Below the pieces are notes generated by a model, which saw nothing but the letters and a program-made list of their open reading frames with translations, was not told where the DNA came from and did not search any database. Positions 25,199-33,629 of a stretch of 39,488 nt of DNA are shown here, piece after piece. The position numbers and the translations under genes are program-made. How positions within the stretch are numbered: the stretch's first letter is position 1; every line of letters begins with the position of its first letter. The DNA is from Deltaproteobacteria bacterium (GTDB lineage: Bacteria; Myxococcota_A; UBA9160; UBA6930): the NCBI GenBank assembly GCA_002687015.1, contig NYZB01000086.1, positions 1 through 39,488 on the forward strand. The letters are read 5' to 3'.

Positions 25199-26632
25199 AT
25201 GATGCTGCACCTCGGGGGTCGCCCGCTCGGCTTCATCGCCCTTCTCCTCTTCTCCCTCCTTCTGCTCTCGGCTTGCGGCCCCACCGAGCGCGTGCGAGAG
25301 CCCGCCCACGGTCTGATCCTGATCGTTCTCGACACGGTGCGCGCCGATCGATTGGGCGCCTACGGGCACTCCGTCGATACCTCGCCCGAACTCGACCGCC
25401 TGGCGGAGGAGGGTGTGCTCTTCGAGCACGCGGTGAGCCATGCCTCCTGGACCCTGCCGGCGGCGATTGGTCTCTTCACCGGCCACTACCCTTCGGCTCG
25501 AACCTACCGCGACGGCCGCCTGCAGGTCTCTGCCGTCGAGGGATTGCGCGCCCGCGGCTACCGCACGGCGGCCTTCACCGAGGGCGCCTTCTTCTCGGCC
25601 CACTTCGGCTTCGACCGCGGCTTCGATCTCTACAGCGAAGAGGAGGGAGCGACGCGTCTACTCGTTCGCAAGGAGGTCCGGGAGGGAACCGCCCCCGGCG
25701 AGGGGGAGGGCGGGATCGAACGCACCTTCGCCCAGGCATCCGAGTGGCTGGCAGAGAATGGCGAACATCCCTTCTTCCTCCTGCTGCACACCTACGAGGC
25801 GCACACCCCGTATCGCCGACGCGACTTCGCGTCCGGGTCGCCTCCGGGCTTCGGGGAGACCTTCGAGCAGGAGGACGTGGTCCGACTGAGGGGCCGGAGC
25901 CTCGTCCCCGACGAGGCGGGGATCGACTACGTGCGCGCTCTCTACGACGGTGGCATTCGCGCGGCCGACGCCCATGTGGGTCAGCTGCGCCGGAGGCTCG
26001 CGGAGCTGGGTCTCGCCGACCGCACGGTCCTCGCCGTGACCGCCGATCACGGCGAGGATCTCGGCGAGCGCCAGGTGCACGCCCTCGGGCAGCACGGCCA
26101 CACACTCCACCGGCCGCTCACCCACATACCCCTGATCGTCTTCGATCCGCGCCAGCCCTGGACCGGCCGCAAGGTGGAGGCCCAGGTGCGCCTGATCGAC
26201 GTGATGCCCACCCTGCTCGAGCTGGCGGGAACGGAGCCTCTCGAAGGGACCACGGGACGCAGTCTCGTTGCGCTGATGGAGCGCAGCGAGCGCGAGAGCC
26301 GCCTGGCCTTTGGCGAGGTCAGCCACAGGGAGACCGGGAGGAACCTCCAGAGCGCCATTTCGGACGGGGAGTACAAGCTCATCGTGCGTCCCCGGGCCAC
26401 GCCAGCCCGGAGGCTGGGGGGCGGGCCGCGCCGGGAGATGTACCGCATCTCGGTGGACCCGGAGGAGCGAAACGACCTCTCGGGCAGCGACCGGGCAAAC
26501 CTCGCGCGCCTGGCCGCCGAGCTCAGGCGCCACCAGAAGGCCATCCAGGTGGAGGGTGCCGTGGCCACGGGGGGTGGAGACATGCCCGCAGAGCTGAGGG
26601 AACGGCTCGAGGCCCTGGGTTACGTCGAGTGA
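25199..26632 (+). CDS. sulfatase-like (alkaline phosphatase superfamily) lipoprotein
   Basis: LLLLSACG lipobox; LILIVLDTVRADRLGAYGHSVDTSPELDRLAEEGVLFEHAVSHASWTLPAAIGLFTGHYP; TADHGEDLGE; LIDVMPTLLELAG. Confidence 0.88.
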   Translation: MMLHLGGRPLGFIALLLFSLLLLSACGPTERVREPAHGLILIVLDTVRADRLGAYGHSVDTSPELDRLAEEGVLFEHAVSHASWTLPAAIGLFTGHYPSARTYRDGRLQVSAVEGLRARGYRTAAFTEGAFFSAHFGFDRGFDLYSEEEGATRLLVRKEVREGTAPGEGEGGIERTFAQASEWLAENGEHPFFLLLHTYEAHTPYRRRDFASGSPPGFGETFEQEDVVRLRGRSLVPDEAGIDYVRALYDGGIRAADAHVGQLRRRLAELGLADRTVLAVTADHGEDLGERQVHALGQHGHTLHRPLTHIPLIVFDPRQPWTGRKVEAQVRLIDVMPTLLELAGTEPLEGTTGRSLVALMERSERESRLAFGEVSHRETGRNLQSAISDGEYKLIVRPRATPARRLGGGPRREMYRISVDPEERNDLSGSDRANLARLAAELRRHQKAIQVEGAVATGGGDMPAELRERLEALGYVE

Positions 26633-26642
26633 CCCGGTCTCT

Positions 26643-28304
26643 TCAGGGCCGGGGCTGACGGCGCAGCTGCTGCAGCTCAGTGAGCTGCCGCTTCAGATGG
26701 CCGTCGAGGGGGCCACCGTAGTCGATGGCGCGTTCGAAGTAGAGCGCGGCCCGATCCAGCTCGCCGAGCGCCAGGTAGCCCATCGCGATCCCCCGAAGCT
26801 CGGCCTGGTTGGGCGCCGCGATGGCCTCGAGGCCCTGGATCGAGTCGCGAAGGATCGCGCCGAGCGCCTTCTGGAAGCCCGGATCGGAGATGTAGGGCTG
26901 GAACACGGGGTTCGCGGTGATCGCGTCGAACTTCCGGAAGCCCCGCTCGTGGAGCTTCTCGAGGGCCCGCACCACCCCGTCGCGATCGCCGTGGGCGGCG
27001 GCCGTGCGCGCCTTCTGCAGCTGCGCGGGGACGCCGTCGGGAGAGTGCCGAACCGAGTCCATGGTCAGTGTGGCTTCCGAGCGCCAGACCCCGGCCCGCG
27101 CCGGAAGCCGTGCAGCGAAGCCGACGAGCAGGGCGACCCCCAGTGCGAGGGCGCCGAGGGAGACCCCGCGTCGCCGACTGGCCGGGAGTCGGTGGATCGC
27201 ATCCCCGCCGGCGACGAGGACGAGGCCGATCAGGGCCGGGAGAGGGAAGTAGAGGTAGCGGTCGGCCATCACGTAGTTGAAGGGAAAGAACTGGGCGATC
27301 GGTAGCCAGGCGGTGACGAGCCAGGCCCAGTAGATCGCCTCGTCCCGCTTGCGGACCAGGCTCAGGACGGCGCGGATCCCGAAGGCCGCGATTCCGATCG
27401 ACCCGGCCAGCCACCACGGATCCAACCAGCCGAGGGCCCGCGGCGTGTCCTGGAAGGCGGAGACTCCCAGGGAGGTGAGGCCCATCGCGACGTAGCGTGC
27501 CGCGATCGCCGGAATGGTCCGCGCCGCGACCAGCGGGTCCGGATGCAAGGGCAGCGCGGCCTCGCCGACGCGCTGGAAGGCGGCGAACTGCGGTGCCAGG
27601 TAGAAGAGGAAGAACCCGATCCAGCCCGCGATCCAGATCCACTCGCGGCGGGTCCCGCTCCGGACGATCAGGACGGTCACGGCCGCCGGGAGCGCGAAGA
27701 TGGCGAGCGCCTTCGTGAGCAGGGCGAGGGCGAAGCAGAGAAGGGCCAGGAGCGGGCGCTCGCGCTGCAGGATCAGGGCGCCGACCGCGAACACGAGCGC
27801 GCCCGTGGTCTTCAGCTGGGACATCCAGGCCACGGCTTCGACGTTGGCGGGGTGGACCAGGAAGAGAAGTCCACCGAAGAGCGAGGCCAGGGCCGAGAGC
27901 CCCCAGTGCCGGAACAAGGCGACCAACAGCACCGAGCCGAGGGCGTGGACCACGATCTGCACGACGTGGTACCCGAAGACGGCGGACCCGAAGGCCTGCC
28001 ACTCGAGCGCGTGCAAGAGCATGTGGATGGGCGCCCAGTTCGCGACGTTGGCGGAGAGCTCGCTCCACGGGTTCACGAGCTGCGCCAGGGTCTCCAGGTC
28101 GAGCTCGTGGATCTGCAGATTCCCGAGGATGTAGGGGTGATCGTCGGCGACGAATTCGCCCTGGAGCGCGGGGAAGTAGAGCGTCAGCAGCAGGCCGATG
28201 GCCCCTGCAAAGAGCACGGCGTAGGCACCGGCGCCCGACAGGGCGGCCGCGACCTGCGACTCGATGTCGCCCAGAGCCTCTCGCCGGCCATCCGACACGC
28301 GCAC
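26643..28304 (-). CDS. polytopic membrane protein with C-terminal TPR-like repeats (TMTC/PMT-like)
   Basis: FVADDHPYILGN, WAPIHMLLHALEWQAFG, HPANVEAVAWMSQLKTTGAL, multiple TM helices, FFPFNYVMADRYLYFPLPALIGL. Confidence 0.8.
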   Translation of the reverse strand: MRVSDGRREALGDIESQVAAALSGAGAYAVLFAGAIGLLLTLYFPALQGEFVADDHPYILGNLQIHELDLETLAQLVNPWSELSANVANWAPIHMLLHALEWQAFGSAVFGYHVVQIVVHALGSVLLVALFRHWGLSALASLFGGLLFLVHPANVEAVAWMSQLKTTGALVFAVGALILQRERPLLALLCFALALLTKALAIFALPAAVTVLIVRSGTRREWIWIAGWIGFFLFYLAPQFAAFQRVGEAALPLHPDPLVAARTIPAIAARYVAMGLTSLGVSAFQDTPRALGWLDPWWLAGSIGIAAFGIRAVLSLVRKRDEAIYWAWLVTAWLPIAQFFPFNYVMADRYLYFPLPALIGLVLVAGGDAIHRLPASRRRGVSLGALALGVALLVGFAARLPARAGVWRSEATLTMDSVRHSPDGVPAQLQKARTAAAHGDRDGVVRALEKLHERGFRKFDAITANPVFQPYISDPGFQKALGAILRDSIQGLEAIAAPNQAELRGIAMGYLALGELDRAALYFERAIDYGGPLDGHLKRQLTELQQLRRQPRP

Positions 28305-28416
28305 AGGCTAGGAGCCCCGGCAGCCGAAGACCATCCCGCCTCGCGAATGCGGGGGGTGGCTCATTCTGGCAGCTCCGCTCGACCTGGCTGGGCTAGGCTC
28401 CGACGGGGCTCGCTTC

Positions 28417-29667
28417 ATGATCGACTTCGATCCCTACTCCCATCGCTTCCAGGACGACCCCTATCCCGTCTACAGACGGCTTCGCGACGAGGCGCCGGTC
28501 CATTGGTGTGCCCGGGCGAGGGTCTTCTCCGTCACGCGTCACGAAGACCTGCGCCAGGTCTTCAAGGACCCGGAACGCTTCTCGTCGGAGACGCGCAGGC
28601 TGAACCGGTTCGGGCGTTCCCAGACGACCGCCGCCCAGCGGGTACGCATCCTGTGGAGGGTGCTCACGCAGATGCGCCAGAACCCGCTCAAGATGCGCGA
28701 TTCGCGAATGCTGATCATGGAAGATCCGCCCGTCCACGGTCAGATGCGGAGCCTCGTGAACCGGGGCTTCACCCGTCGACGCATCGCCCAGTGGGAGGGC
28801 CGGATCCGCGAGCTGGTCGACGAGTGCATGGAGCGCATACGCCAGCAGGAGAGCTTCGACCTCGTGACCGAGCTGGCCATCCCCCTGCCGGTGACGGTCA
28901 TCTCCGAGCTGCTCGGTGTCTCCGCCGAAGACCGCCACCTCTTCAAGCGATGGAGCGACAACCTGATCGAGGGGGCCACGGGCTCGGCCATCGAGAACCC
29001 CATCGAGTCGGGGATCCTCGATACCCTGGCCGAGCTCACCCGGTACATGAAGCCGGTCATCCGGGCGCGTCGAGAGAAGCCCAGGGAGGATCTGATCAGC
29101 GTGCTCGTCGACGAAACCGCGGACGATGCGGGCCTCGACGAGTTCGAGATCGTGATGTTCATCCTGCTGCTGCTGGTCGCCGGGAACGAGACTACCACCA
29201 ACCTCCTCGGGAATTGCGTCGACGCGCTGCTCGATCCCCCCGCCGAGCTCGAGAAGGTGGTCGCCGATCCCTCCCTGGTCCCCGCGCTCGTCGAGGAGAC
29301 GCTGCGCTTCGACGCGCCCGTCCAGCAGCTGCGGCGAGTGGTGCGTGGGGATACGGAGCTGGCCGGCGTGAAGCTGCCGGCGGGGAGCGAGCTGCTGCTC
29401 TTCATCGGTTCGGCGAATCGGGACGAGCGCATCTTCGAGGATCCCGACCGCTTCGACGTGGGCCGCGATACGCGTGGGCACCTGGGCTTCGGCCTCGGAA
29501 ACCACTTCTGCCTGGGCTCCAATCTCGCACGTCTGGAGGCGAAGGCCGCGCTGGAGGCCCTGGTGCCGGAGCTGCCGAAGCTCGCGCGGCTGCGCAGCGA
29601 GCGCGACTTCATCGATTCCTTCACCATCCGCGGACGGGCACGCCTCGAGCTGCGAAGAGCGGCCTGA
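28417..29667 (+). CDS. cytochrome P450
   Basis: LLVAGNETTTNLLG I-helix, EETLRFDAPVQQLRRV ExxR, FGLGNHFCLGSNLARLEAK heme loop. Confidence 0.96.
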   Translation: MIDFDPYSHRFQDDPYPVYRRLRDEAPVHWCARARVFSVTRHEDLRQVFKDPERFSSETRRLNRFGRSQTTAAQRVRILWRVLTQMRQNPLKMRDSRMLIMEDPPVHGQMRSLVNRGFTRRRIAQWEGRIRELVDECMERIRQQESFDLVTELAIPLPVTVISELLGVSAEDRHLFKRWSDNLIEGATGSAIENPIESGILDTLAELTRYMKPVIRARREKPREDLISVLVDETADDAGLDEFEIVMFILLLLVAGNETTTNLLGNCVDALLDPPAELEKVVADPSLVPALVEETLRFDAPVQQLRRVVRGDTELAGVKLPAGSELLLFIGSANRDERIFEDPDRFDVGRDTRGHLGFGLGNHFCLGSNLARLEAKAALEALVPELPKLARLRSERDFIDSFTIRGRARLELRRAA

Positions 29668-29738
29668 GCCCCGCCAGCTCGAGCGCGCCGTGCGAGCCAT
29701 GGAGCTGCACGGAGAGCCCCCGTCGGGTCGGGTCCGGG

Positions 29739-30266
29739 TCAGCCCCGTCTCGCCTCCCAGGCCTCTCGCTCGATCCGGTAGCGGTTGCGCCGAAGCGCGG
29801 GCACCCAGTCCAGGAAGCGGAAGCCGTTGCGTTCGAGCACACGGATCGATGCGGGGTTGGCGGGCTGCGCGAAGGCATCGACGACGGGCAGGCGGTGCTC
29901 TGCAAAGGCCAGGTGCAGGGCGGCCGCGGTGATCTCCGAGGCGAGACCGCGACCCCAGTCGTCCCGGCGGATGAAGTAGCCGACCTCCGGCCCCCACCCG
30001 GGATCGATCGGATCCTGGTTCAGGCCGCCCCAGCCGACGCCCCGATCGTCCTCTCTCGACGTTGCGGTCCAGGGCGCGTAGCCATCGAGGGCGCCCCGGG
30101 CCTGGTAGGCCAGGAAGCGCTCCTCCGCGGCCTGGCGATCCGGCGCGCACCAGGTGTAACGCATGGTCTCGCGGTCGCCCTGGATCTCGAACAGGGGCTC
30201 GAGATCCTCGGGCTGCCACGGGCGCAGCAGCAGCTGACGGGTCGTGACGGTCGGGGGACGGGTCAT
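29739..30266 (-). CDS. GNAT family N-acetyltransferase (RimJ/RimL type)
   Basis: Start at MTRPPTVTTRQLLLRPWQPEDLEPLFEI; GYFIRRDDWGRGLASEITAAALHLAF; NPASIRVLERNGFRFL. Confidence 0.9.
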   Translation of the reverse strand: MTRPPTVTTRQLLLRPWQPEDLEPLFEIQGDRETMRYTWCAPDRQAAEERFLAYQARGALDGYAPWTATSREDDRGVGWGGLNQDPIDPGWGPEVGYFIRRDDWGRGLASEITAAALHLAFAEHRLPVVDAFAQPANPASIRVLERNGFRFLDWVPALRRNRYRIEREAWEARRG

Positions 30267-30322
30267 GGCAGGCCCTCGGAGCGAGACTATCGCAAGCCGG
30301 GCCAGCGCCTGGCGCGGTGGGC

Positions 30323-30964
30323 CTAGCGCTTGGGCAACGCCTTCACCGCATCGATCAGCTCTTCCCGCGTGACGATGCCGCGCTCGACGAGGGTCGCGAC
30401 CACTCCTCGCACCAGCATGCGGCGCGATCCCCCGTTGGGCGGAGCCTTGGCTCCCTTGCCCTTCGGCAGCTCGACGGCCGAGCCGATCGCCGGCTTCACC
30501 TCGCCGACCACGAGGGGGCCGTGCTCCCCGCGGCGGAGGGCCTCGAGGGCTGCGCTCACCTGGTTCGGGCCCGCCAGGACCGGACGCACGATCACGCCCG
30601 TGCTGAAGCTCATGTCGTCGAGGGCTGCGACGTCCGAGGGGTCGCTCATCCCCACGTAGAGGGTCGTCACGGTGCCAAGGCGGTCCTGCCGGAGCGGCAC
30701 GCAGTGGTACTTCTCCGCCAGCACGGTCGGCAGGACGTCGGCCAGGGCGGGATCGAGCGGCTTCCCCTCCAGGTTGACCCACGGCACCTTCAGGCGACCG
30801 GACATCCATCGGACCAGATCGATCTCCGAGACGAAGCCCAGCTTCTGGAGGTTCTCGGCCAGGGTGCCGCCGAAGTTGGCCCGCTCGGCGTGGGCGGCCT
30901 GGATCTGCAGACGATCGACGAGCCCATCGGCCATCAGTCCCTGGGCGATCTCGTCGTCTCGCAT
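30323..30964 (-). CDS. stand-alone MshEN (T2SSE N-terminal) domain-like protein
   Basis: GGTLAENLQKLGFVSEIDLVRWMSGRLKVPWVNLEGKPLDPALADVLPTVLAEKYHCVPLRQDRLGTVTTLYVGMSDPSDVAALDDMSFSTGVIVRPVLAGPNQVSAAL; no GspE ATPase domain. Alternative start 31066. Confidence 0.72.
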   Translation of the reverse strand: MRDDEIAQGLMADGLVDRLQIQAAHAERANFGGTLAENLQKLGFVSEIDLVRWMSGRLKVPWVNLEGKPLDPALADVLPTVLAEKYHCVPLRQDRLGTVTTLYVGMSDPSDVAALDDMSFSTGVIVRPVLAGPNQVSAALEALRRGEHGPLVVGEVKPAIGSAVELPKGKGAKAPPNGGSRRMLVRGVVATLVERGIVTREELIDAVKALPKR

Positions 30965-31047
30965 CTCGTTCCCCGGACGGTGTTGGGGACCATCGGCATG
31001 GCCCGGGCCATGCTTGACCAGGCCGCCCCTGGACCCGTCGGCAGATC

Positions 31048-31064
31048 GTTCAAGCTCCTTGAAC
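31048..31064. promoter_or_regulatory. palindromic operator candidate for the divergent TetR regulator
   Basis: GTTCAAG-CTC-CTTGAAC: perfect 7-bp inverted repeat in the intergenic region upstream of tetR. Confidence 0.55.
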
Positions 31065-31099
31065 ATGATAAAGTGAGTTGAATTCGTTATATCCGCGAC

Positions 31100-31783
31100 A
31101 TGGACCTGGTGACCGAGCAGAAGCTCGAGCGGCGCGAGCGGATCATCCGCGAGGCCCGGGAGCTGATCGCCGAACGGGGCTACCAGAATGTCACGGTCCG
31201 GGAGCTCGCCGAGCGCTGTCGGGTCTCCGTGCCCACGCTCTACAACCTCTTCGGCGGCAAGGGCGAGCTGCTCCAGGCGGCGGTCGAGTCCCAGCTGCAC
31301 GACGTGCTGGCGACCTTCGAGCCTTCCGAGAGCGGGCAGGGTGGCCTTCCCCTGGTCGATCTGGTCGAACGCTGCGCCCAGGAGATGGCCCGCCTCTCCG
31401 ACTACCACCGCTCCCTGCTGCGGGCCTTCGCGGGCGCAGGCGAGACGGGCCAGCTTCAGGAGACCCTGGCCGGTCGATTGGCGGCTGCTCTGGCCAGCGA
31501 GCTCCGCGCCATGCAGAAGCAACGCCAGCTCGAGCCCTGGGTCTCCGCGGACACCCTGGCCGGTCAGCTCACGGCGGCCTGCATCAGCTCCTCGGTGATC
31601 TGGGCCCACGGTGGCCTCGGGGATGCCGGCCTGCGCGCGTCGATGGTCTATGCGGCTTGTCTCCTGCTGCTCGGTCCGGCGCGTGGTGCCGCCCGAAAGG
31701 CGCTCCGCGAGCGGGCCGAGGCGGCCCAGGCGGCTCTCGAGGATGAAGTCGCCTCGCGTAGCGCAGACCGCGCGCTCGGCTGA
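31100..31783 (+). CDS. TetR/AcrR family transcriptional regulator
   Basis: RERIIREARELIAERGYQNVTVRELAERCRVSVPTLYNLFGGKGELLQAAVE HTH signature. Confidence 0.93.
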   Translation: MDLVTEQKLERRERIIREARELIAERGYQNVTVRELAERCRVSVPTLYNLFGGKGELLQAAVESQLHDVLATFEPSESGQGGLPLVDLVERCAQEMARLSDYHRSLLRAFAGAGETGQLQETLAGRLAAALASELRAMQKQRQLEPWVSADTLAGQLTAACISSSVIWAHGGLGDAGLRASMVYAACLLLLGPARGAARKALRERAEAAQAALEDEVASRSADRALG

Positions 31784-31824
31784 AACGCGGGCAGGCAGCG
31801 CGCCCAGCTCCTACCCTCCCCTCG

Positions 31825-32757
31825 ATGGGGGCTGCTCTTCCGGTCGAAGCCGTCGGCCTGCACAAGCGCTTCGGCCAGCGCACGGCCGTCGAGGATCTCT
31901 CTCTCCGCGTCGAAGAGGGCAAGGTCTACGGCTTCCTGGGCCCGAACGGCGCCGGAAAGACCACCACGATTCGCATGCTGCTCGGCCTGATCACGCCGAG
32001 CCAGGGATCGGTCCGGATCTTCGGCCGCGACATCCGCAAGGACTTCAAGCGGGCCGTCTCGCAGGTGGGGGCGATGGTCGAGGGCCCGGCCTTCTATCCC
32101 TTCCTCTCGGCGCGCAAGAACCTGCGTCTCTTCGGCCGCCTGTCCGGCGGCATCGCGGAGGGGCGCATCGACGAGGTGCTCGCGCAGGTCGGCCTCAGCG
32201 CCCGGGCCGAGCAGAAGGTCGCCGGCTTCTCCCACGGGATGAAGCAGCGTCTGGGCATCGGCCTGGCCCTGCTGGAAGAGCCGCGTCTGCTGGTGCTGGA
32301 CGAGCCCACCAACGGGCTGGACCCCCAGGGCACGCGACAGATCCGCGAGATGGTGCGGGCGATCCGGGACGATGGACGCACGACGGTCTTCCTGTCGAGT
32401 CACCTGCTCGGTGAGATGGAGCGGATCTGCGACCGGGTGGCGATCCTGTCCCGCGGACGGATGCTCCGCGAGGGCTCTCTCGACGAGCTCCTCGGCAGCG
32501 ATGCGGGCGTGATCCAGCTGGAGGTCGACCTCGAGCGGGATGCCGTGGCCCTCGATCTGCTCGCGGCGCGTTTCGGGGCCACACCCCGCCTGGTGCGCCG
32601 TGGTCATCTCGAGCTCGAGGCGGAGGGCATCGGCCCTGCCGAGGTCAACCGCGCACTCCACTCCGAGGGCATCGCGGTGCACGGTCTGGGGGCCAGGCGC
32701 CGTACTCTCGAACAGGTCTTCGTCGCGCTCACGGGGGACGCCTCGGACATCCAATGA
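31825..32757 (+). CDS. ABC transporter ATP-binding protein
   Basis: FLGPNGAGKTTTIRMLLGL Walker A, FSHGMKQRLGIGLALLEEPRLLVLDEPTNGLDPQG. Confidence 0.95.
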   Translation: MGAALPVEAVGLHKRFGQRTAVEDLSLRVEEGKVYGFLGPNGAGKTTTIRMLLGLITPSQGSVRIFGRDIRKDFKRAVSQVGAMVEGPAFYPFLSARKNLRLFGRLSGGIAEGRIDEVLAQVGLSARAEQKVAGFSHGMKQRLGIGLALLEEPRLLVLDEPTNGLDPQGTRQIREMVRAIRDDGRTTVFLSSHLLGEMERICDRVAILSRGRMLREGSLDELLGSDAGVIQLEVDLERDAVALDLLAARFGATPRLVRRGHLELEAEGIGPAEVNRALHSEGIAVHGLGARRRTLEQVFVALTGDASDIQ

Positions 32758-33629
32758 CCGACCCTCTCGATTTCGGTCGCACCGTGGCGCGGCTCGTGCG
32801 GGCCGACGTCACCAAGCTGAGCCACTACTGGGTGGTGCTGATCGGCTTCTGCGCGATCTTCGTCCTCGCTGTCCCCGGCACCATGCTCTTCCACTGGGCA
32901 GAGCAGGCCGCCAACGTAGCCTCGAACTCGGGCTACGACTTCGCGCTCTCCGTGGTCAACCGGCTGGTCGATGCCGCCACGCCGATCGTCTACGTGCTGA
33001 TCTGCATCCTCTTCGCGATCGACGTGTCGAACTCGACGCTCAAGTGCATCCTGACCCGCCCCGTCACGCGCATGGAGCTGCTCTGCTCGAAGTACGTCAC
33101 CGCCCTCGGGATGGTGCTCCTGATGGTGACGATGCTCTGGGTGGTGGCTCTCGGGGCCGGTGCCTTCTACCACGGGCTGGGCGACCTCACGGAGAACGAC
33201 TACGTCATCTTCGAGGGCAGCTACGTGCTGGGCCAGTTCGCGATCGGGACCGGCTTCGTCCTGCTCTGCCTGTCTGCGGTCGCCGCTCTCGGGGTCACGG
33301 TCTCGACCTTCTCGAGCACGATGGGTGGTGCCATCATCATCGGGATGATCCTGTTCTTCTTCTTCGACATGGCCAGTGTGATTCCGGCGAGCCTGGGCTT
33401 CACGCTCTCACTGGGCGGAGAGCCGCTCCACGTCCCCCTCAGCACCCTCGGCTTCACGAACCAGCTACTGGTTCCCCTCGACCTCCTGGGTGACCTGCCC
33501 ACCGGCATTCCGATTCGCACCTGGTGGACGCCGGAGATCCTGCGCATGGTGGTCACGTGTACGACCTACTTCTGGATCTTCTTCGCGATCTCCGCAGTCG
33601 GCATTCGCAGAAGGGACTTCACCCTGTGA
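32754..33629 (+). CDS. ABC-2 type transporter permease
   Basis: Multiple hydrophobic helices; DVSNSTLKCILTRPVTRMELLCSKYVTALGMVLLMVTMLWV; ATGA overlap with the ATPase gene. Confidence 0.85.
   Translation: MTDPLDFGRTVARLVRADVTKLSHYWVVLIGFCAIFVLAVPGTMLFHWAEQAANVASNSGYDFALSVVNRLVDAATPIVYVLICILFAIDVSNSTLKCILTRPVTRMELLCSKYVTALGMVLLMVTMLWVVALGAGAFYHGLGDLTENDYVIFEGSYVLGQFAIGTGFVLLCLSAVAALGVTVSTFSSTMGGAIIIGMILFFFFDMASVIPASLGFTLSLGGEPLHVPLSTLGFTNQLLVPLDLLGDLPTGIPIRTWWTPEILRMVVTCTTYFWIFFAISAVGIRRRDFTL

Noticed and set aside
27543-30326. 927-aa plus-strand ORF
   Set aside because: Runs antisense to the membrane protein and out of frame across the P450; composition indicates a shadow ORF.
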